Positions 6,681 through 10,599 of a DNA stretch of 10,599 bases are shown here, one piece after another. Origin of the DNA: Candidatus Bathyarchaeota archaeon. Its GTDB lineage: Archaea; Thermoproteota; Bathyarchaeia; 40CM-2-53-6. The notes beneath the pieces were generated by a model. That model made no database searches, was not told where the DNA came from, and saw nothing but the letters and a program-made list of their open reading frames with translations. Made by a program: the position numbers and the translations under genes. How positions within the stretch are numbered: position 1 is the stretch's first letter; each line of letters starts with the position of its first letter. The DNA is taken from NCBI GenBank assembly GCA_005882905.1, contig VBBG01000184.1, forward strand, positions 1 to 10,599. Direction: 5' to 3'.

Positions 6681-6696
6681 TTAATTTGATTTCGGT
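6681..6696 (-). promoter_or_regulatory. Candidate BRE/TATA for DUF655-ksgA
   Basis: On the minus strand a purine-rich BRE-like CCGAAA precedes TCAAATTAA. Initiation about 25 bases downstream (near 6658) would leave roughly 100 bases of leader before the DUF655 start at 6559. The 144-base gap between rpoF and DUF655 otherwise holds no gene that I can support. Confidence 0.35.
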
Positions 6697-6703
6697 CTGT
6701 GGG

Positions 6704-7033
6704 TTAGACGTAGCGTTTCATTATTGCGAGGATTCCGCTGAGCTGTTCAGTGCTGACGAACCGACCCTTTACCGTCAGGACTGCCCGCAGTTCCTCGACG
6801 CTCTGGGGGAGCGTGTTGACTATTTGGATCGCGTCATTTCGGTCCAGCTGGAGTTCTGACGACAGTTCCTCGACGAGCTTCGCGGCGCGATCGGCGGGTA
6901 TCTTCGAGAATCGTCGAGTGAAATCAAGTGTTCTCCTCTGAAACTCGCCCAGTTCCTCCTCTTTCACCTTCTCGAGTACACCCTTGGCCTCAGCGTTGGT
7001 GATGGCCTTCTCCATCATGATCTTTCTCGCCAT
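6704..7033 (-). CDS. rpoF: DNA-directed RNA polymerase subunit F (Rpo4/Rpb4-like)
   Basis: 109 residues, usual length for archaeal Rpo4/F. With Rpo7/E it forms the stalk of RNA polymerase, which contacts emerging RNA and helps open-complex formation and termination. Visible: a helical N-terminal half (ITNAEAKGVLEKVK, then LGEFQRRTLDFTRRFSKI) and a C-terminal HRDC-like part (AAKLVEELSSEL, DAIQIVNTLPQSVEELRAVL, LSGILAIMKRYV); the INTLP-x-S-x-EELR stretch is diagnostic. The ATG shares one base with the stop of rpl21e (TGATG), so the two are translationally coupled. All parts expected of the family are present. Confidence 0.92.
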   Translation of the reverse strand: MARKIMMEKAITNAEAKGVLEKVKEEELGEFQRRTLDFTRRFSKIPADRAAKLVEELSSELQLDRNDAIQIVNTLPQSVEELRAVLTVKGRFVSTEQLSGILAIMKRYV

Positions 7034-7332
7034 CAGGAGGTCTCTCGCATCGGCTGGATATGCTCAGGTCTAGCGATTATGAGCCTTGGAACCTTTCCGG
7101 CTGTTACCTGGATAACGTAGGCTCTCCCCCGCTTCTCCGATATCATCCCGACGCGGCCGTGGTATCTTCGGTGGGGCATTCCTTTCTGGATTGATGGATT
7201 GATAGAGATGGTGACCATCTGGCCCGGGGCGTACGACGTCAATATTCTACCCAAGGGATTCTTTCCTCTGTCTCGAGGGTTTCTGCGAAGAATAGTCCTG
7301 GTTCGGTTTCGTATACCCTTGGAACGTTTCAT
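7033..7332 (-). CDS. rpl21e: 50S ribosomal protein L21e
   Basis: 99 residues, standard size, SH3-like large-subunit protein. Visible: MKRSKGIRNRTRTILRRNPR start, DRGKNPLGRIL, GQMVTISINPSIQKGMPHRR (family hallmark P-S-x-x-K-G-M-P-H), YHGRVGMISEKRGRAYVI, and IIARPEHIQPM. ATG at 7330-7332 is chosen rather than TTG five codons upstream: it matches the usual family start and is preceded by a purine-rich GGAGAAGGG about five bases away, whereas the TTG lies inside that ribosome-binding region. A TATA element at 7377-7384 gives a leader of roughly 20 bases. The stop overlaps the rpoF start. Confidence 0.94.
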   Translation of the reverse strand: MKRSKGIRNRTRTILRRNPRDRGKNPLGRILTSYAPGQMVTISINPSIQKGMPHRRYHGRVGMISEKRGRAYVIQVTAGKVPRLIIARPEHIQPMRETS

Positions 7333-7376
7333 CCAGCCCTTCTCCAACTAGAAAGGTTGACGACTCAGCAGGTTGC

Positions 7377-7384
7377 GTATATAC
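7377..7384. promoter_or_regulatory. Shared divergent TATA box (rpl21e operon and trmG10)
   Basis: GTATATAC is a perfect palindrome. On the plus strand its centre is about 26 bases before the ATG at 7406, exactly right for a leaderless trmG10 transcript. On the minus strand transcription would begin near 7355, leaving about 23 bases and a ribosome-binding site before the L21e ATG. One symmetric element seems to serve both directions. Confidence 0.6.
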
Positions 7385-7405
7385 TTGTTCGCTTCCAGAT
7401 TCAAC

Positions 7406-7711
7406 ATGGATGAACCGACAAGAGTCTTTCTCGTCTTGTCGGGCGAACATCCAACCCTGCCGCTGGCTGAGATGAAGGCGATCCTTGACGCAAGTCGAAT
7501 CCCCTTCAAAATCACAGGAACCTTCTACAAACTAGTCGAGATTCAAGCAGGGATAGACATGATAAGACCGGTCGCGGGTCGCGGAGCTTTCATAGACGAA
7601 GTTGGCACGGAAATCGTCCATTCTGGACCAACAATTTCCGAGATCGACGACGCTGTAAAATCTAGTGATCTCTCATGTTACCTTCGCCCGGATGAGACTT
7701 TCACTGGTTGA
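7406..7711 (+). pseudogene. trmG10: tRNA (guanine-N2)-methyltransferase TrmG10 (Trm11-like), 5' fragment: N-terminal and partial THUMP domain
   Basis: 101 residues that begin like archaeal TrmG10 (VFLVLSGEHPTLPLAEMKAIL, then GRGAFIDEVG) and reach the start of the THUMP core (CYLRPDETF), which binds the tRNA acceptor end. The frame stops at TGA 7709-7711. The THUMP remainder resumes at once in another frame from about 7705 (LIHNITRAKVDLENPQRLFHGLLAG), and the 20-30 residues expected between DETFT and that block are missing. So an out-of-frame deletion of very roughly 80 bases near 7700 is inferred. A second lesion, TGA at 7825-7827, interrupts the resumed frame before it enters the methyltransferase domain without a gap. 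ATG at 7406 is preferred over TTG at 7373, which overlaps the TATA region; the transcript is probably leaderless. Confidence 0.8.
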
Positions 7712-7860
7712 TCCACAACATCACAAGAGCCAAGGTAGATCTTGAGAACCCGCAACGTCTATTCCACGGTCTCCTAGCGGGACCCTACTTCCACCTCGGC
7801 CTCGTCGCGTATCAGCGCCCAGCATGATACGTCGCCAGTCGAAGGCCGCGAAAGAGGCCT

Positions 7861-8379
7861 GTGTTCCATCCGAGCACGATGACTCCCAAACTGGGTCGAA
7901 GCATGGTCAACTTGTCCCGTGCGATTGGGGGGACAACATTCCTCGATCCGTTCTGCGGGGTCGGAGGTATTCTCCTCGAGGCCAGCCTCTTGGGCTGCCA
8001 AGTGATAGGAATGGATGCCCTAAGACGGATGATCAGAGGTTCGAGAAGGAACCTCAAATATTTCCAGATGGACCCGTCGGGACTGATCAGGGGCGATGCA
8101 CGGAACATTCCTGTTACCCGAGTCGAGGCGATGGCGACAGATCCCCCGTACGGGACGGGAGCCTCAACACTCAAATCGACCACGCGAAACATTCTGAAGG
8201 ACTTCCTCCCAGAAGCAAATTCCGCTCTTGCAAAGGCCGGCCGTCTGGTCGTCGCTTCGCCACTAGGAACGGGAACACCCGACATCGCAGAGTCGGCAGG
8301 ATTCCGGGTTGCGGATCGTCACGAAGTCTACGTGCACAGAAGCTTGACGCGGGAGATCCTGGTCTTGGAGGCTAACTGA
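7861..8379 (+). CDS. trmG10: TrmG10 methyltransferase domain (3' fragment of the disrupted gene)
   Basis: 172 residues from a GTG at 7861, the first canonical start in this frame after the TGA at 7825-7827. TrmG10 methylates N2 of guanine-10 in tRNA with S-adenosylmethionine. Visible: FHPSTMTPKLGRSMVNLSRA, motif I FLDPFCGVGGILLEA, acidic MDAL, GDARNIP, and the catalytic motif IV TDPPYG, followed by a normal end (REILVLEAN). The frame is open back to 7828 (YVASRRPRKRP). The domain is intact, but without an N-terminal THUMP domain it would be a stand-alone enzyme lacking its tRNA-docking part. AAAGAGG lies just upstream of the GTG, so separate translation is conceivable. Its stop overlaps the RNase Z ATG by one base (TGATG), the arrangement expected of an intact operon. 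Confidence 0.75.
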   Translation: MFHPSTMTPKLGRSMVNLSRAIGGTTFLDPFCGVGGILLEASLLGCQVIGMDALRRMIRGSRRNLKYFQMDPSGLIRGDARNIPVTRVEAMATDPPYGTGASTLKSTTRNILKDFLPEANSALAKAGRLVVASPLGTGTPDIAESAGFRVADRHEVYVHRSLTREILVLEAN

Positions 8380-9299
8380 TGTCAGGAGGAATCGAAGTTA
8401 TTTTTCTCGGAACAGGAGGAAGCCTTCCGACCAAAGAACGGGGACTCCCGAGTGTTGCCCTACGTCGTGACGGAGAGATCATCCTGTTCGATTGCGGCGA
8501 GGGTACGCAGAGGCAGATGATGCACGCTGGACTCGGATTCAACAGACCGACTGTGATCCTCATCTCGCATCTCCATGGCGACCATATTCTTGGGCTCCCG
8601 GGGCTCTTACAGACAATGTCGTCGCTCGCGAGGGACAAGCCACTCGACTTGTACGGTCCGAAGGGTCTCATGAGGTTCCTGGAGTTGATCTACAAGCCCC
8701 TAGGCTATCCTGCAAATTTCAGGGTCAGGGTCAAAGAACTGGGTCCCGGCGAAGAGGTTGACAGGGGCGACTATATCATCAGACCCGTGCTGGCAAAGCA
8801 CGATATTCTCTGCCTCGCATACGCCATCGCCGAGAAGGAGCGACCCGGGCGATTCCATCCCGAGAAGGCGAAACGGCTGGGCGTGCCGGAAGGTCCTCTC
8901 TGGGGCGAACTTCAACACGGGAAGCCGGTAAAGTTCGAAGGAAAACAGATTCGGCCAAATGATGTGCTAGATGCACCTCGACCCGGATTGAAGGTCGTCT
9001 ACGCTATAGATACCCGGCCCGCCGAAACCGTCAAGGATCTGGCCAAGGGCGCAGACCTGCTGATTCACGATGGCGGGTTTGCCGAGGACAGACGCCCCAA
9101 AGCCCAGGAATACTATCATTCAACGGCGCGCGAGGCCGCCCAGCTTGCAAAGGCTGCTAAGGCAAAGCGTCTCGCCCTTGTTCACATCAGCGCTGTCACG
9201 AGGGACGATTCGATCCTGTTGAGGGAGGCTCGGAAGATCTTTCGGCAGACGATCGTTCCTAAGGACTTCCAGGTATTATCGTTGAAGCAGTCCAAGTAG
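8379..9299 (+). CDS. rnz: Ribonuclease Z (tRNA 3' endonuclease)
   Basis: 306 residues, usual short-form RNase Z length. It removes the 3' trailer from pre-tRNA before CCA addition. Metallo-beta-lactamase motif SHLHGDH supplies His64, His66, Asp68 and His69; the other zinc ligands are His141 (AKHDILCLAYAI), Asp211 (YAIDTRP) and His269 (LVHIS), and His247 lies in the HSTAREAA motif. The exosite segment GRFHPEKAKRLGVPEGPLWGELQ is typical. The LIHEATF segment reads LIHDGGF, so the conserved Glu is Asp231, and HISARY reads HISAVT; both are departures from the family norm. The ATG overlaps the trmG10 stop by one base. It converges on the DUF54 gene with 14 bases between the stops. Confidence 0.94.
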   Translation: MSGGIEVIFLGTGGSLPTKERGLPSVALRRDGEIILFDCGEGTQRQMMHAGLGFNRPTVILISHLHGDHILGLPGLLQTMSSLARDKPLDLYGPKGLMRFLELIYKPLGYPANFRVRVKELGPGEEVDRGDYIIRPVLAKHDILCLAYAIAEKERPGRFHPEKAKRLGVPEGPLWGELQHGKPVKFEGKQIRPNDVLDAPRPGLKVVYAIDTRPAETVKDLAKGADLLIHDGGFAEDRRPKAQEYYHSTAREAAQLAKAAKAKRLALVHISAVTRDDSILLREARKIFRQTIVPKDFQVLSLKQSK

Positions 9300-9313
9300 A
9301 TTCCAGATCTCCT

Positions 9314-9718
9314 CTATCTCTTGACCCGCGGCTCGTATCCTCCCGTAATCCAGTCGATGACGCCAACTGGGTTGCTGGATTCTATCGTCAGTCGTATGGG
9401 TCCCAGAGGCGATTCTCCCTCAGGTGCACAGAATGACACATGCCCGGCGTAGGCGACTTGTTTGTTGAGAAACACGACAATTCTACTCTCGGTCGTCCCT
9501 CTGAACAGCTGGGCTCTTGCGGCTGCACGTATTCTGTCGCGTTGCAAGATCATCCTGAACCTCTCAAGCGACCCGTGTCCCTCTCCCACCAGTTTGGCGG
9601 AGCCATAGTCGTCTATCTCGCCCTTGATCTCGACGTCTCCAGAGAAGAGGTTGGTCAGGGCTTCCTTGACTCTCTCGCGTATTTCTGTCGGATTGATCTC
9701 AGCCTCAGCAACAACTAT
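9314..9718 (-). CDS. DUF54 (COG1325) RNA-binding/exosome-associated protein
   Basis: 134 residues. DUF54 proteins are archaeal and often described as exosome-associated or predicted RNA-binding proteins. Visible: VVAEAEINPTEIRERVKEAL near the start, LVGEGHGSLERF, LQRDRIRAAARAQLFRG, the hallmark VVFLNKQVAYAGHVSF, SPLGPIRLTIE and the closing IDWITGG. Length and all blocks fit the family. No ATG, GTG, TTG or CTG lies in the frame between the upstream stop and the conserved start. The best boundary is ATA at 9716-9718, whose last two bases begin the TAG of the upstream UPF0200 gene (ATAG overlap), or ATC one codon earlier. Translation from a rare start, coupled to UPF0200, is therefore inferred. 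Confidence 0.8.
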   Translation of the reverse strand: MVVAEAEINPTEIRERVKEALTNLFSGDVEIKGEIDDYGSAKLVGEGHGSLERFRMILQRDRIRAAARAQLFRGTTESRIVVFLNKQVAYAGHVSFCAPEGESPLGPIRLTIESSNPVGVIDWITGGYEPRVKR

Positions 9719-10164
9719 GATCTTCGAGTCTGAAGGATTGTCCTGAGTAGACGTCTCATCCGCCTCTTGAGATCCTCTTTGGAATCCTCGTTCTCGACAG
9801 TCCGATCAGCCAGAGCAATAAGCTTCGCAATCCCTACACCCAGCTCTCGGTTGTCTCTCTCCTCAAAGTCGGCCCAGCCTCTCGGCCGGTCTGACCTGCC
9901 CCTACGCTGAAGCCTCTGGAATCGCGCGCGGCTTGAAGCATGGATCGCAATCGTAACAACGCGGTACCTCCGACGAAGCTCATCGTCTCTCTTCCGAATA
10001 TCGAGCATGAGCTCTCCGAGATTCTTGCGTGTGAACTTCAACTTCCTCTTCCGAGCCTCTGCTCTGATGATATCGCCGGAGACGAAGACAGGGATTCCTC
10101 GAGCCTTCATCACGCTGGAAGCGAGGCTCTTACCTGCCCCAGGCATTCCAACGATAACAAGCAC
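9715..10164 (-). CDS. UPF0200 family nucleotide kinase-like protein (P-loop); apparent internal deletion
   Basis: 149 residues, against about 180 usual for UPF0200, a family related to dephospho-CoA kinase with no settled function. Visible: the P-loop VGMPGAGKSLAS, IPVFVSGDIIRAEARKRKL, NLGELMLDIRK, then VVTIAIHASSRARFQRL, RRGRSDRPRGW, FEERDNRELGVGIAKLIALAD. Between LMLDIRK and ELRRRYRVV the usual stretch of about 30-35 residues, containing the V(D/E)G(I/V)RS motif, is missing in frame near 9980-9995. Start GTG at 10162-10164 is chosen because AAGGA lies five bases upstream and it places the P-loop at the family's position; a GTG at 10218 would add 18 residues of non-family sequence. It shares four bases (ATAG) with the DUF54 gene. 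Confidence 0.8.
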   Translation of the reverse strand: MLVIVGMPGAGKSLASSVMKARGIPVFVSGDIIRAEARKRKLKFTRKNLGELMLDIRKRDDELRRRYRVVTIAIHASSRARFQRLQRRGRSDRPRGWADFEERDNRELGVGIAKLIALADRTVENEDSKEDLKRRMRRLLRTILQTRRS

Positions 10165-10221
10165 TGTCTTCCTTGGTTCCGCTGACTGCAAAGGTGGTTC
10201 TCGGACGGCCGGCAACACGGC

Positions 10222-10240
10222 AGTTATAGCTCTTAAACAG
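10222..10240. promoter_or_regulatory. Divergent promoter region between UPF0200 and thpR
   Basis: TTAAA at 10233-10237 lies about 30 bases before the TTG start of thpR, fitting leaderless expression. On the minus strand TTTAAG and CTATAAC in the same stretch could drive UPF0200, giving a leader of 40-50 bases before the GTG at 10164. Elements are weak matches. Confidence 0.4.
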
Positions 10241-10264
10241 GAAACACTGTGAAATACCGAAGCG

Positions 10265-10599
10265 TTGTCAGGCAGTCAGGTTCGAAGCTTCGTATCCATC
10301 GATCTTGAAGACGGGCAGATTCTGTCCAAGGTCGAGTCCATCATGTCATCACTTTCAGCTCTAGGGGCAGACCTCAAGCCGGTCGAACGAGAGAATATCC
10401 ACTTGACGCTGAAATTCCTCGGAAACGTCAGTCCCGCGAAACTGGCAGAAGTGAAATCAGCCCTCGCCGAAGTAAAATTCCAAGCGTTCACTTTAGAGAT
10501 CAAGGGTGCTGGAGCTTTTCCAAGCCTTAAGCGGATGAACGTCATCTGGGTAGGAGTCGGCGAAGGCTGGAGTCAGGTTGAACTAATCTTCGAGCAGAC
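10265..10599 (+). CDS. thpR: RNA 2',3'-cyclic phosphodiesterase / 2'-5' RNA ligase ThpR (3' end cut by window edge)
   Basis: About 111 residues visible of a protein usually near 180-190. This two-histidine phosphoesterase acts on RNA 2',3'-cyclic phosphate ends. Visible: RSFVSIDLEDGQILSKV at the N-terminus, PVERENIHLTLKFLG with the first HxTx motif (His46, Thr48), and the FPSLKRMNVIWVGVGEG segment typical of the family; the second HxTx motif would lie beyond the edge. The start is TTG at 10265-10267: an in-frame TGA at 10250-10252 closes the frame upstream and there is no ATG. The upstream TTAAA supports a leaderless transcript. It diverges from UPF0200. Confidence 0.88.
   Translation, partial: MSGSQVRSFVSIDLEDGQILSKVESIMSSLSALGADLKPVERENIHLTLKFLGNVSPAKLAEVKSALAEVKFQAFTLEIKGAGAFPSLKRMNVIWVGVGEGWSQVELIFEQ

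Noticed and set aside
7825..7827. TGA in trmG10 as a recoded (selenocysteine or tryptophan) codon
   Set aside because: TGA is an ordinary terminator for neighbouring genes (NusA-like, L21e), there is no sign of a SECIS-like element that I can see, and a second lesion in the same gene favours disruption.
7824..8375. 183-codon plus-strand frame overlapping the TrmG10 methyltransferase domain
   Set aside because: The overlapping frame has clear methyltransferase motifs (DPFCGVGG, DPPYG); this one is arginine-rich shadow sequence.
10278..10292. GGTTCGAAGC resembling a tRNA T-loop
   Set aside because: No acceptor, D or anticodon stems fit around it and it lies in the thpR coding sequence.

Overview
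The window reads as a chromosomal housekeeping segment of an archaeon, probably of the TACK side (Nitrososphaeria/Bathyarchaeia-like). The evidence is the archaeal information-processing genes (RNA polymerase subunit Rpo4/F, ribosomal proteins L21e and L40e, archaeal KsgA, DUF655, a DUF54 RNA-binding protein, a UPF0200 kinase-like protein, ThpR, a Cys-containing NusA-like KH protein), TATA-type promoters, leaderless-type spacing and frequent GTG/TTG starts. The phylum call is inference; archaeal origin is secure. No phage, CRISPR, transposon or tRNA gene was seen.

Layout. 1-2330 (minus strand): a NusA-like protein, a geranylgeranyl reductase-family flavoprotein and a saccharopine dehydrogenase-like protein (cut by the window edge), read in that order. 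2331-2961: the one long region without a recognised gene. It holds candidate promoters, inverted repeats and a possible small membrane-protein ORF with a good ribosome-binding site; the same frame continues past an amber stop into a second hydrophobic stretch. 2962-4992 (plus): sucC-sucD, the two subunits of succinyl-CoA ligase. 5002-5148 (minus): a 48-residue zinc-ribbon protein recognisable as ribosomal protein L40e. 5215-7332 (minus): rpl21e-rpoF-DUF655-ksgA, a classic archaeal translation/transcription cluster. A shared TATA element at about 7380 separates it from the plus-strand pair trmG10-rnz (7406-9299). 9314-10164 (minus): UPF0200 and DUF54. 10265 to the end (plus): the start of thpR.

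Functionally this is a core RNA-metabolism neighbourhood: rRNA dimethylation (KsgA), tRNA methylation (TrmG10), tRNA 3'-end processing (RNase Z), RNA-end chemistry (ThpR), transcription (RpoF, NusA-like) and ribosome parts, next to a central-carbon module (SucCD) and two NAD(P)/flavin enzymes.

The most striking observation is structural. Three of these conserved genes (DUF655, trmG10, UPF0200) each appear to lack an internal block of roughly 25-35 residues, while their flanks align well with my recollection of the families. In trmG10 the loss also shifts the frame, and a separate in-frame TGA interrupts it. All three lesions lie within about 4 kb. They could be real decay or an assembly artefact; neighbouring genes look intact. 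No new defence or mobile system is evident.
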